Position numbers and translations under genes: made by a program. DNA of 64,000 bases from Chitinophaga sp. Ak27 (GTDB lineage: Bacteria; Bacteroidota; Bacteroidia; Chitinophagales; Chitinophagaceae). The stretch is taken from contig NZ_JABAOB010000012.1 of the NCBI RefSeq assembly GCF_012726295.1, forward strand, positions 214,141 through 278,140, in the 5' to 3' direction. This document shows, in pieces, positions 43,111 through 52,200 of the stretch; the stretch's first letter is position 1, and each line of letters begins with the position of its first letter. The notes under the pieces are model-generated. The model searched no databases. It was not told the origin of the DNA and saw nothing but the letters and a program-made list of their open reading frames with translations.

Positions 43111-43998
43111 TTAATTGTACTTTTCACGGATACTCTTTTGAAAAGATGCGGGCGTAAACCCGGAATGTTTCTTAAAAAAGCGGTTAAAATAAGCGTCATC
43201 CTCGAAATTCAACTGCGCCGCAATCTGCTTAATGGAGTGCTCACCCCAATACAGCAGCCGCTTTGCCTCCATAATCCGCTTTTCATCTATAATAAATTTT
43301 GCATTCCTTCCGAGCAAGGCTTTCACTGTGTCATTTAAATGTCCCGGCGAAACGTACAACATTTCTGCATAATCAGATACCTGCGCCTTCTCATGAAAAT
43401 GCTGGTCAACCAACATCTTAAACTGCCGCGCCATATTATATTGGGAGCTCTCCGCATTCATCCAGTTGCCCGATGGCTCAGAAATCCGGCCACAGGCGAT
43501 CACAAACGCATTCAATAAATTCCGGATAATGGCTTCCTTCCGTAGCTTATCACCATTATACTCCTTGCGGATCAGGTCTGCATACGACAATACCTCCTCC
43601 AGCTGCTCTTCATTCAGGGGAATCATCCCGGAAGTGAATACACAGCGCCAGCAACTAACGACTCCCTGCATTTCGGGCACCAGGAAGTCGTTAGTAAAAT
43701 AAATATTGATCAACTCAGCGTCCGGATCCATCTCATGCTGATGCACCTGGTTAGGTTCCATCAACATCAGCGCAGGCGCCTCCATTTCGTATTGTTTAAA
43801 ATCGATCGACTGCCGTATACGCCCCTTGATCAATATATCAATGCTGTATCCGTTATGGCGATGCGGGACATTCATATCCCCTATACAAGCCTCAAACCCT
43901 TTCCACTCACCCATAAAAAAATTAGCGCCATCTGCATAGTCACAGTTATAAACCTCAACAGGCGAATTACGTGTTATAACGCGTTCTAATACTTCCAT
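43111..43998 (-). CDS. AraC-family transcriptional regulator
   Basis: A 295-residue regulator. The N-terminal half is a cupin-like sensor (about 15-125) with VPHRHNGYSIDILIKG and MLMEPNQVHQHEM, the usual ligand-pocket strands. The C-terminal AraC/XylS domain (about 190-292) has two helix-turn-helices, with SDYAEMLYVSPGHLNDTVKALLGRNA in the first and IKQIAAQLNFEDDAYFNRFFKKHSGFTPASF in the second. It lies upstream of and parallel to the RND efflux operon, so it is a likely regulator of that pump. The ligand is unknown. An inverted repeat at 44083-44103 lies 85 bp upstream of its start. Confidence 0.93.
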   Translation of the reverse strand: MEVLERVITRNSPVEVYNCDYADGANFFMGEWKGFEACIGDMNVPHRHNGYSIDILIKGRIRQSIDFKQYEMEAPALMLMEPNQVHQHEMDPDAELINIYFTNDFLVPEMQGVVSCWRCVFTSGMIPLNEEQLEEVLSYADLIRKEYNGDKLRKEAIIRNLLNAFVIACGRISEPSGNWMNAESSQYNMARQFKMLVDQHFHEKAQVSDYAEMLYVSPGHLNDTVKALLGRNAKFIIDEKRIMEAKRLLYWGEHSIKQIAAQLNFEDDAYFNRFFKKHSGFTPASFQKSIREKYN

Positions 43999-44082
43999 TA
44001 GTTGAATATTTTAACAGTAACCATCATTCAAATTTGAGAAAGTAAAGGTAGCTGATTAGACATCCATCTTCCAACTATAAGC

Positions 44083-44103
44083 GGTATAGATATTTTCTAT
44101 ACC
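44083..44103. promoter_or_regulatory. 7-bp inverted repeat between mutS2-like and AraC-type genes
   Basis: GGTATAG and CTATACC are exact complements around a 7-nt A/T centre. It lies 7 bp past the stop of the mutS2-like gene. There is no T-run on the minus strand, so it may be an AraC-gene operator or a weak 3' hairpin. Confidence 0.25.
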
Positions 44104-44110
44104 ATCGATA

Positions 44111-46231
44111 TTACTTCCCTTCTTCTATCTTTTCTGTCGGCTTCTCCTGCACTAATACCAGGTCGCTGAGCTTTACATTAATCGGAATGTTACCAATCTT
44201 CACAATGGCACGCTTGTCGCGGATCTCCAGCACTTTACCCACCTGGCGGTTGGTAACAATTTTCACCAGCGTACCTACTTCTATATCCCCGCGTACTTCC
44301 TCAAACTTATCCTGCACTTTTTTCTGCAGTTGTTCATTATGTTGCTTTTCCCTGCGGCGGAATAATAGAATTTCGGCCTGTTTCATCACTTTCTCCTTGT
44401 CATCGGCGCGCTTCCATTCAATCACGATCTGCTTCAGCTTACGCTCCATATCTTTCAGGTACTGCAGATCATCTTCCTTAATCTGGTTCTGTAGTTTCAA
44501 CAGCGTATACTGCTGTTGTTTACGCTCCTTGTCGGCCAGAATTTCGTACTCTTTCTTCAACCGCTCGTTTTCCTTCAGTAACTTCTGCAGTTCTTTTTCT
44601 TTATGTTCTACTTTCTGCAGATCCTGTTCTGCTTTGTTCAACAGCTTATCCAGCTGGAAGTGCCCTTCATCCACCAGTTTCTTGGCACGGGCAATCAGCG
44701 AAGGATGCAACCCTATCCGCTCCGCAATGGAAAAAGTATAGGAACTGCCCGGCTTACCCACCATCAATTTATACATGGGCAACAACGTTTGTTCATCGAA
44801 GCCCATCGCGCCATTGATAATACCTTTCACTTTATTGGCCATTACCTTCAGGTTCAGGTAGTGCGTGGTTACTACACCAAAAGCATGCTTCTTGGCCAGT
44901 TCCTCCATGATCACCTCCGCAAAAGCCCCTCCGAGGTTTGGATCAGAGCCGCTACCCAGTTCATCTATGAAGAATAACGTTTTGCCGTTGGCGTTCTCCA
45001 TAAAATATTTCATGTTTTTGAGATGAGAACTGTAGGTACTCAGCTCAAATTCGAGCGACTGCGTATCCCCGATATGGATCATCAGTTGTTTGAAAATACC
45101 CAGCTGCGATGAAGGATGTACCGGTACCAACAGGCCAGCCTGCAACATCAGCTGTATCAAACCAATGGTTTTGAGGGTAACCGTCTTACCACCAGCATTG
45201 GGTCCGCTGATCACCAGGATGTGCGCGTCCTTATCCAGGTTGATATTCACCGGGATGGTAGGCTTCTGGTTTTTCCGGTTGTACAGCAACAACAACGGGT
45301 GATAAGCCTGTATCAGGTTCAACTGGGCATGTGGCAACAACATGGGATAATTGGCATCCATATCCAGTGCCAGCCTGGCTTTCCCCCTGATAAAATCAAA
45401 GGTGCCCAGTACCAGGTGATAGCTGTTCAACAAACCGGAGTAGCTGCTCAGGGAAGCCGTCATGGCCTTGAGAATGCGGTACACCTCCCGGCCCTCTTCT
45501 CTTTCGAGCGACTGTATATCATTATTGAGCTGTATTGTTTCCTCCGGCTCCAGGAAAGCTGTTTTACGGGTATCCGATTCGCCCAGGATGATACCTTTCA
45601 CCATACGCTTATTTTCTGCGTATATGGCAACCACCCTGCGTCCATTGAGGAAAGCCTCCTCCTGGTCGGCCAGGTAGTTGAGCTTTTGCAGCTTCTGAAG
45701 AATACGGTCAAATATCCGGCGCAATTCCGTACGCTTACGGAACAGCGACATGCGGATTTTGGCCAGATCGGGCGAAGCATTGTCTTTTACCTGTCCCAGT
45801 TCATCCAGTACTTCATCGATCGTAGCGGTAATCTTCTTCTCATAATGGGTGTCTTTGATCACATCAAACAAGCCAGCATACTGGATGCGGCGGTCGTGAT
45901 CAAAGAAACGGACGATACTGTGCATACTTTCTGCGAGCTTGCGCAGCTGCATGGCCTGTTCACCGGTTAATACGGCTCCCTGGATCTCCAGCAGCCGTAA
46001 TTCCTTTTTCAGGTTCAGTATGTAATCGTTGGGAAAATTCTCCTGCAACAGGGTGAGTTGTTTGTATTCATGTGCCTGTTGCAGAGCTGTTTTAACGTAA
46101 TCTATGTGCGTGTGCAGGCGCAGTTCTGCGGCCATTTCCTTGCCCAGTTCTGTTTTACAATGCTCTTGCAGCAATGCCTGTACTTTATCGAATTCCAACT
46201 GCACCAACGCAGATTCTGGAAAATATTTCAA
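44111..46231 (-). CDS. MutS2-like DNA-binding ATPase lacking the Smr domain
   Basis: A 706-residue MutS-family protein of the MutS2 branch: no mismatch-recognition domain I, direct start in the core (LVQLEFDKVQALLQEHCKTELGKEMA). The ATPase holds Walker A SGPNAGGKTVT (K349), the Walker B FFIDELGSGSDP and the TTHY histidine. A long coiled coil follows (about 520-640), then a KOW-like beta segment (VEVGTLVKIVTNRQVGKVLEI). The chain stops at VLVQEKPTEKIEEGK. Classical MutS2 (about 780 residues) has a C-terminal Smr nuclease with an LDLRG-type motif; none is present here, nor in the 112 bp to the next gene. Known MutS2 roles are suppression of recombination or rescue of collided ribosomes; which applies here is unknown. 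Confidence 0.88.
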   Translation of the reverse strand: MKYFPESALVQLEFDKVQALLQEHCKTELGKEMAAELRLHTHIDYVKTALQQAHEYKQLTLLQENFPNDYILNLKKELRLLEIQGAVLTGEQAMQLRKLAESMHSIVRFFDHDRRIQYAGLFDVIKDTHYEKKITATIDEVLDELGQVKDNASPDLAKIRMSLFRKRTELRRIFDRILQKLQKLNYLADQEEAFLNGRRVVAIYAENKRMVKGIILGESDTRKTAFLEPEETIQLNNDIQSLEREEGREVYRILKAMTASLSSYSGLLNSYHLVLGTFDFIRGKARLALDMDANYPMLLPHAQLNLIQAYHPLLLLYNRKNQKPTIPVNINLDKDAHILVISGPNAGGKTVTLKTIGLIQLMLQAGLLVPVHPSSQLGIFKQLMIHIGDTQSLEFELSTYSSHLKNMKYFMENANGKTLFFIDELGSGSDPNLGGAFAEVIMEELAKKHAFGVVTTHYLNLKVMANKVKGIINGAMGFDEQTLLPMYKLMVGKPGSSYTFSIAERIGLHPSLIARAKKLVDEGHFQLDKLLNKAEQDLQKVEHKEKELQKLLKENERLKKEYEILADKERKQQQYTLLKLQNQIKEDDLQYLKDMERKLKQIVIEWKRADDKEKVMKQAEILLFRRREKQHNEQLQKKVQDKFEEVRGDIEVGTLVKIVTNRQVGKVLEIRDKRAIVKIGNIPINVKLSDLVLVQEKPTEKIEEGK

Positions 46232-46661
46232 GTGTTATTTATTTAAAGTAAAAAGGCACAAACAATCCATACTTGTTCGTGTCTGCGTAAAAGGTTTACG
46301 ATCGTGCGCATGAAAGCGCGGCCAACGGGGTGGCGGGGAAAATACTATCCGGGAAAATGATTAATTCTTGTCCATCGTTATTGTCATTATGCTATCAAAC
46401 GTATCCGGTTATCCCGGCTTTTTATATCGGTTCCTGCTGCTGCTGACGTATGTTTTTTGACGGCTTTCAGGGCGCCCTCGGGTTCCCACAAACTGCAAAA
46501 GAATGTTAAAGTTACTTAACTTGTTCTTTTCCTGCATCATTTATTACGTAAATTATTATAAAAACAGGGATAATAAAGGTGCTTAGACAGGCTGGAATGC
46601 GATTACAGCATTGAATCTGAGTCATATTTTAAAAAAGGCGCATCTTTAAAATTTTATTTTT
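46232..46661. other. Intergenic region, mutS2-like to msrA (430 bp)
   Basis: The two flanking genes are divergent, so promoters for both should lie here. It is A/T-rich near each start. I see no convincing gene, tRNA or strong hairpin, and no full TAnnTTTG box. Confidence 0.5.
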
Positions 46662-47309
46662 ATGAGAAAATATTCCATCTTCATTTGTCTGATTGCACTG
46701 GCGCTTTTTGCCTGTGCCCAAAATAAAAAAGATAAAGTACCGGGCGATATGGAAGTAAGTAACAATCAACAAACAGCCACCGCCACCTTTGGAGGCGGCT
46801 GCTTCTGGTGTACAGAAGCCCAGTTCCAGGAACTGGAAGGAGTGATCAGGGTAGAATCGGGCTATGCCGGCGGCACGGTGGCCAATCCTACCTACGAAGA
46901 GGTATGTACCGGCAATACCGGCCATGCGGAAGTAATCCGGGTCACCTACGACCCCACTAAGGTCAGCTACGAAGAACTGTTGCAGGCATTCTGGCTCAGC
47001 CACGATCCTACCCAGCTAAACCGGCAGGGCAATGATGTAGGCACCCAATACCGCAGTGTAATATTCTATAATAGCGAAGAACAGAAAGAGAAAGCGGAGC
47101 TCTATAAGAAGAAACTACAGGAATCTGGCGCCTACGATAAACCAATCGTCACCGAAATTGCGCCCCTGACTACCTTCTACAAGGCGGAAAACTACCATCA
47201 GAACTATTATAACGACAACGGTTCTCAACCTTATTGCACTTTCGTAATCAAACCAAAACTCGAAAAATTTAAAAAAGCATTTGCCGGACACTTGAAGAAA
47301 GGACTGTAA
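46662..47309 (+). CDS. msrA: Peptide-methionine (S)-S-oxide reductase, lipoprotein
   Basis: The enzyme reduces methionine S-sulfoxide in oxidised proteins. A lipobox (ALFAC, C18) makes this a membrane-anchored envelope form. The MsrA signature GGGCFWCTEA follows with catalytic C47; further family text is RVESGYAGG, NPTYEEVCTGNTGHAEV, DPTQLNRQGNDVGTQYRS and the C-terminal YHQNYYNDN. Length 215 fits a single MsrA domain with no MsrB fusion. The start ATG has no Shine-Dalgarno, as is usual for the phylum. A hairpin terminator follows at 47318-47347. Confidence 0.96.
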   Translation: MRKYSIFICLIALALFACAQNKKDKVPGDMEVSNNQQTATATFGGGCFWCTEAQFQELEGVIRVESGYAGGTVANPTYEEVCTGNTGHAEVIRVTYDPTKVSYEELLQAFWLSHDPTQLNRQGNDVGTQYRSVIFYNSEEQKEKAELYKKKLQESGAYDKPIVTEIAPLTTFYKAENYHQNYYNDNGSQPYCTFVIKPKLEKFKKAFAGHLKKGL

Positions 47310-47317
47310 TGGAGCGG

Positions 47318-47347
47318 AAAGCTGAAAGCTCTCCTTTCAGCTTTTTT
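47318..47347 (+). terminator. Terminator of msrA
   Basis: A perfect 11-bp stem (47318-47328 with 47334-47344) around a 5-nt loop runs into a T-run. It starts 9 bp after the msrA stop. Confidence 0.92.
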
Positions 47348-47387
47348 CCCTATCTTATACAGCAGTTTTTAAAAAGTTCCACCATTA

Positions 47388-47813
47388 ATGAGCACTGTAC
47401 AAGAATGTCCCTGGTGTGGGAGCGACCAAATTATACGCACTATACCAGAAAAAGACCCTGTTAACGTTATTATCGTCTGTAAACAATGCCAACGGATCGT
47501 TTCCGGTACTGATAGCAATTCAGTTGCCAGGAAGACTAACCCTGCCAGGCAAAGCGTGGAGGAAAAAGTCATCCAGCTCTGTATGAATGCCGGCAAACTT
47601 CCGGCTATCAAGTATTACCTCACTGAAATGAACAAAACGCCAGGCATCCCTCCCATCGGGCTCCGGGAGGCCAAAGAAACGGTAGAAGCCATCCTTTATA
47701 CCCGTGGCCTCAGTAGTATGGTAAAAAAACCTAATAAAAACGGCGGTGTTATCGCCCTGATCGTACTGGTTCTCATCGTCGCCTGCGTGGTCTACTTCTT
47801 TACCCACAGATAA
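47388..47813 (+). CDS. Zinc-ribbon / L7-L12 C-terminal-like / membrane-anchored protein of unknown function
   Basis: A 141-residue protein in three parts. Residues 7-34 form a CPWC...CKQC zinc ribbon (C7, C10, C31, C34). Residues 53-100 resemble the C-terminal domain of ribosomal protein L7/L12: KVIQLCMNAGKLPAIKYYL followed by GLREAKETVEAIL, the helix that in L12 contacts elongation factors. A single transmembrane helix (about 121-138, GVIALIVLVLIVACVVYFF) ends the chain, with only a few residues after it, so this is a tail-anchored arrangement. No function is assigned. It is a single gene between the msrA terminator and the Rrf2 promoter. Confidence 0.75.
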   Translation: MSTVQECPWCGSDQIIRTIPEKDPVNVIIVCKQCQRIVSGTDSNSVARKTNPARQSVEEKVIQLCMNAGKLPAIKYYLTEMNKTPGIPPIGLREAKETVEAILYTRGLSSMVKKPNKNGGVIALIVLVLIVACVVYFFTHR

Positions 47814-47837
47814 ATTTTTCCTTTCCCCGGATAATCG

Positions 47838-47868
47838 TACCTTTGTACTGTAATAAAGTCAATTACAG
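47838..47868 (+). promoter_or_regulatory. Promoter -7 box and Rrf2-type operator
   Basis: TACCTTTG at 47838-47845 matches the Bacteroidota -7 consensus TAnnTTTG exactly. It is followed by a perfect inverted repeat, CTGTAAT (47848-47854) and ATTACAG (47862-47868) with a 7-nt centre, which ends one base before the ATG of the Rrf2 gene. The dyad covers the expected transcription start, so repression by the gene's own product is likely. No TTG at the -33 position was seen. Confidence 0.6.
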
Positions 47869-47869
47869 A

Positions 47870-48280
47870 ATGAACAACGGACGATTCCCCATATCACTGC
47901 ATATTCTTACGCTGCTGGCCAGCTCAGCAGGGGAATTACTGTCCTCCGACTATATTGCCGGCAGTATCAACATCAATCCAGTACTGGTACGCAAGGAAAT
48001 CAGCAACCTGCGCAACTTCGGGCTGATAGAAAGCAAGGAAGGCAAAAACGGCGGCGCCACCCTGGCCAAACCAGCCGATAAAATCCGGCTTTCTGAAGTA
48101 TACCACGCCGTACAACAGGCGTCCCTGCTGGGAAACAGTAAAAATAAACCCAACCCGGACTGCCCCATCGGCAAACAAATCAACCTTCACCTCGACCATC
48201 TTTACGAGGATATAGAAGGAGCTTTACTACATAGGTTAGAGAAAATGAGCCTGGCGGATTTTTTACGCCAGTTTCAATAG
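47870..48280 (+). CDS. Rrf2-family transcriptional repressor
   Basis: A 136-residue winged-helix regulator. The start MNNGRFPISLHILTLLA is the standard beginning of the family; the frame is open 27 bp further upstream but those residues are not family-like and would cover the promoter. The helix-turn-helix (about 25-60) holds SSDYIAGSININPVLVRKEISNLRNFGLIESKEGKNGGATLAKP. Only one cysteine is seen (in PDCPIG), so it lacks the three cysteines that bind an Fe-S cluster in IscR/NsrR and is more like the YwnA/CymR type. It is 38 bp upstream of the YgiD-type gene, its probable target. Confidence 0.92.
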   Translation: MNNGRFPISLHILTLLASSAGELLSSDYIAGSININPVLVRKEISNLRNFGLIESKEGKNGGATLAKPADKIRLSEVYHAVQQASLLGNSKNKPNPDCPIGKQINLHLDHLYEDIEGALLHRLEKMSLADFLRQFQ

Positions 48281-48306
48281 TTTTTATCAAAGGCAATGCT
48301 GCCACG

Positions 48307-48312
48307 AGGAGG
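48307..48312 (+). promoter_or_regulatory. Full Shine-Dalgarno (AGGAGG) for the YgiD-type gene
   Basis: AGGAGG lies 6 nt before the ATG at 48319. This is unusual because Bacteroidota ribosomes largely hide their anti-Shine-Dalgarno and most genes in this window have none. It fixes the start codon choice. Confidence 0.6.
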
Positions 48313-48318
48313 AATAGC

Positions 48319-49140
48319 ATGCAACTCAACGATCTCAGAAATATTACCAGCGAATTTAAAAGCACCAGCCAGATGCCTGTCATGTTCATTGGCCATGGTA
48401 ACCCAATGAATGGCATCAGCGACAACGCCTTTACCCGCGCACTGGGTAAAATGGGGCAAGACATGCCCCATAAGCCTGCCGCCATACTGGTCATCTCTGC
48501 CCACTGGCTCACCAAAGGCACACATGTGCTGGTAGCGCCACAACCCGCAACCATTCACGACTTCGGCGGATTCCCCGAAGCCCTGTACGCTGTACAATAC
48601 CCGGCGCCCGGCGCCCCGGAACTCGCCCGGGAAACCAAGCAGCTCATCACCTCCACCCAGGTAGTGGAAGACGATCACTGGGGCCTTGACCACGGCTCCT
48701 GGACGGTACTCAAACACATGTACCCCATGGCCAATGTTCCCGTATATCAACTGAGCATCGACTATCACCAGCCCCCGGAATATCACTTTAAACTGGCTGC
48801 CGAATTAAAAGCACTCCGCAGCAAAGGCGTGCTCATTATGGGCAGTGGCAATATTGTGCATAATCTCCGCCAGGTAGTATTCAGCGATAACGCCAAACCG
48901 TACGACTGGGCCCTCTCCTTCGATGCCACCGTAAAACAAAAACTGGAACAGGGCGCCTTCAACGACCTCGTCAACTACCACAACCTTGGCCTCGAAGCAC
49001 AATTATCTATCCCCACCAACGATCACTATTTACCTATGATCTATACCCTGGGACTGGTAGATAAAAATGAATCCATACAATTCACTTACGAAGAAATACA
49101 AAACGGCAGTATCAGTATGCGCTGTTTTAAAACAGCATAA
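48319..49140 (+). CDS. ygiD: Extradiol dioxygenase of the 4,5-DOPA dioxygenase / YgiD family
   Basis: A 273-residue class III extradiol-type dioxygenase (LigB fold). Metal-site phrases are FIGHGNPMNG near residue 21, ISAHWLT near 60, IHDFGGFPEALY near 78, and DHGSWTVLKHMYP near 120, the order seen in plant DODA and bacterial YgiD. The physiological substrate of YgiD is not well defined; it can open catechols such as DOPA. The protein is cytoplasmic. It is the second gene of an Rrf2-headed operon, which suggests induction by an effector of that repressor. A 26-bp arm of a long inverted repeat starts at its stop codon. Confidence 0.92.
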   Translation: MQLNDLRNITSEFKSTSQMPVMFIGHGNPMNGISDNAFTRALGKMGQDMPHKPAAILVISAHWLTKGTHVLVAPQPATIHDFGGFPEALYAVQYPAPGAPELARETKQLITSTQVVEDDHWGLDHGSWTVLKHMYPMANVPVYQLSIDYHQPPEYHFKLAAELKALRSKGVLIMGSGNIVHNLRQVVFSDNAKPYDWALSFDATVKQKLEQGAFNDLVNYHNLGLEAQLSIPTNDHYLPMIYTLGLVDKNESIQFTYEEIQNGSISMRCFKTA

Positions 49141-49236
49141 AGTGAAAAGCATAAAGCTATTGTAAAGAAGACCAATGCGATTTTTAAATATTCGCTAAGA
49201 TCATCCCCTCACAATAGCTTTATGCTTTTCGCTTTA
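49138..49236. terminator. Long inverted repeat between convergent genes, bidirectional terminator candidate
   Basis: Arms 49138-49163 and 49211-49236 pair over 26 bp with a single G-T wobble and enclose 47 nt. The left arm begins at the stop codon of the YgiD gene, and the right arm ends on the stop codon of the helicase gene. Its position between two convergent genes supports a shared 3'-end structure; the large loop is atypical for a simple terminator. Confidence 0.5.
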
Positions 49237-52200
49237 CGCCTTCAGCAACTCTCCTTCCTGCTGCACACGTCGGCCTTCCACATTAATATCAATAGCTTTG
49301 AGAATCTCTTCTCTCATCTCTTCTGTTACCCGGCTATAGCCAAACATCTTCGCAATACAGGGTACTGCATCTTCGCGTTGGATGGCCACGGCATCTTTCA
49401 CCACTTTTTCCAGCGCCACCCCAATTTCTTCTACAGCAATGTAGTTGATTTTGCGGGCAGAAGCCGGCAACTGGCTGCGGTTACGCACTACCGGTGCAGG
49501 CAACGCGGTATTCCACAGAAATTGTCCTTTGATCTTAATGCGCTTGCTGGCATCAGAATGACGCACCGCATGCCGCAGAATTTCCCGGATACGCGGCCCT
49601 ACCCGCGTAATGCCCGCCGCCTCTATCATACGCCGCGCCACCTCATCGAAGTGCACGGGACTTTCTACTACCACCACCTGCTCTATCCAATCGCACAACT
49701 TACCAATAGGCGACAGGTGAAATTCCTGCTCTTTTATCTCTTCCGGCAATACCGCCGTTTCGTAAGCAGGCACCTCTTCGTCAACGATCTCAACGGCCTC
49801 CCGCATAATCGTTGGCGGTGCATCATTCACCGCTTCGATGGTATCAGTATCGGACGTTGCATACCCCGTCTTCGCCTTCTCAATGGCTGTCACCAGGCGT
49901 TTCAACTCCCGTTCCGGGTCGCGGAACCAATCGGTACTCCACACGCGATGTATCTTCCAGCCCATGGCTTCCAATACCTGCTGTCGCAGGCGATCACGGT
50001 CACGCGCCGATCTCGCCGAGTGATAGGCCGCTCCATCACATTCAATTCCCAGCACATAACGTCCGGGATATGCAGGATCAACAATGGCCATATCGATATA
50101 AAAACCTTTGGACCCTACCTGCTTACGCACTGCATATCCTAACGCCTCCAGCTTGGCAGCCACATTTTCTTCAAACGGGCTATCCGCCGGCAGCCCCGTT
50201 TCCGCAGTCATATACAACCTGCCATGCTGTGCGAAATACAGGAAGTTTTTCAGCGATTGTATACCATAACTTTTTGATTTATTGAGATCAATATCATCAG
50301 CGGTGATATTGGTAAAAACTTCGCACCTCGACTTGGCGCGGGTAATCAGTACGTTCAGCCTCCGCTCTCCACCTTCATTGTTCAGCGGACCAAAAGACAT
50401 GGCCACATATCCTTCCTCCGTACGTCCGTAACCGATAGATATAAAGATCACATCCCTTTCATCGCCCTGTACATTCTCCAGGTTCTTTACAAAAAATGGT
50501 TCATCGGCATGCCCGCTGAAAAACGATTCCAGCTCCGGCGATTGCCGGCGACGCAGCTCCAGCGCATCACTGATGGCCTGGCGCTGAGATGTGCTAAAAG
50601 CTACCACACCCAGGCTCAACGCCGGATGTTTACGCGCATGCTCCATCACGGCATCTGCCACAATTTCTGCCTCTTTGGGGTTTGTGCGGGTCTTTCCCCG
50701 GTCGTAGGCGGTATCTGCCAGGTAATGAAACACCAGCCCCTTTTGTTCTTTAGAACCCGGGCTGGGGAATATTACCAGCTTATTTTCGTAAAACTCATGG
50801 TTAGATAAAGTAATCAACGACTCATGCCGGCTCCGGTAATGCCAGCGCAGCATCCGCTGCGGCGCCCCCTGGGCATCACACAGCCCCAGGATACTCTGCA
50901 TATCGGCCGTCACATTGTCTTCATCATCGGTTTCTTTGGTGAGTGAATCAAAAAAACTGGTTGGCGGCAACTGCTTGTTATCTCCTACCACTACCAACTG
51001 CTTTCCGCGCAGGATAGCACCCAGCGCCTCTACAGGCTTCACCTGGCTGGCTTCATCGAAAATTACCAGGTCGAATTCCAGCGTGGCTGGCGGCAGGAAA
51101 TTAGCGATCGACAATGGGCTCATCATAAATACCGGTTTCACCGCCTGTATCGCAAAACCCGCCTCCTGCATGAGTTTACGGATAGGCATATGACGCGCCT
51201 TCTTATTAAATTCTGTCCGGAGAATATTTACTTGCCCCCCTGCATCCATACGCGGCATCTGCTCCCAATGCTGCAAGGCGGCACGGGCACGGTTATATTG
51301 TAAATTCAGCACATCCAGTTTGCGGAACTGCTCTACCAGTTCCTCATGGCCACCACGTTCAAACTTACGCAGTGCGGGCTGCGACTTTATCGCTGTTTCC
51401 ACCAGGTACTCATACCAGGTTTTCTGTAAGGCGGTCTTCAGCCACTGAGAAGCCCCTGCCCATTCAACAACCGGCGTAACCAGGCATTCCAGCTTTTCTC
51501 CAATAGCCGTTTCCGCAATATTATTCCAGGAAATCAGGTGATGAATTTCCGGTAACCGATCAGACCATTTTTGCAACAACGTTTGTTGCGCTTCAAATGC
51601 CACCGGGTAATGGTACTCATTCATTTGCAGCCTTTGTAAGACGGCGGTGCAATGTGCCTGCTGCTCTTCCAGTAAGCGCAACAGGAGCGCTTTATCAGCC
51701 AGCGCTGCAGCCGCCTCTTTATGCTCACGCAGGTAGGAAATTATCACCGCCGGCCACGTACCGGCAGCAATGCGTTGGTGCATTTCCGTTATATAACGGG
51801 TGGCTTCCTGTAAAGCATTCCAGTCAGTATGCGATTTCTGCCAACGGCTGCCAAATAATGCGCTGCCCAATGCGGCATGTTCTTTCAATATAGTGTCGTG
51901 CCGCCGGTATTCCATGATAGCAGCCACGTAGCGCAACTTCTCCTCATTATCTTTAGGCAAAGGATCTTTACACAGTGCCGCCAGCTGGCGATTACTGCGT
52001 TTATAGGCTCCTATCAGGAATTTATACCATTTTTCGCCATGTGCCAGCAAATCCTGGCGGATTTCCATCACGTTTTGCTCCCATGCCTCGGGTATGAATA
52101 TCTCCTGGTACTGCTCCTGTACTTCAGTGGCAGCGGCGCCGGCAGCCAGCCAATCTGCTATGTCCTGCCGCTGCTGCAGCCAGGCATGGTGGTCTACGGC

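Noticed and set aside
45116..45970. A 284-codon plus-strand frame opposite the mutS2-like gene
   Set aside because: It is antisense to the conserved ATPase region, without signal, domain or start context.
49222..50142. A 306-codon plus-strand frame at the end of the helicase-nuclease gene
   Set aside because: It lies wholly opposite well-defined nuclease and DUF3320 coding sequence and has no recognisable domain.
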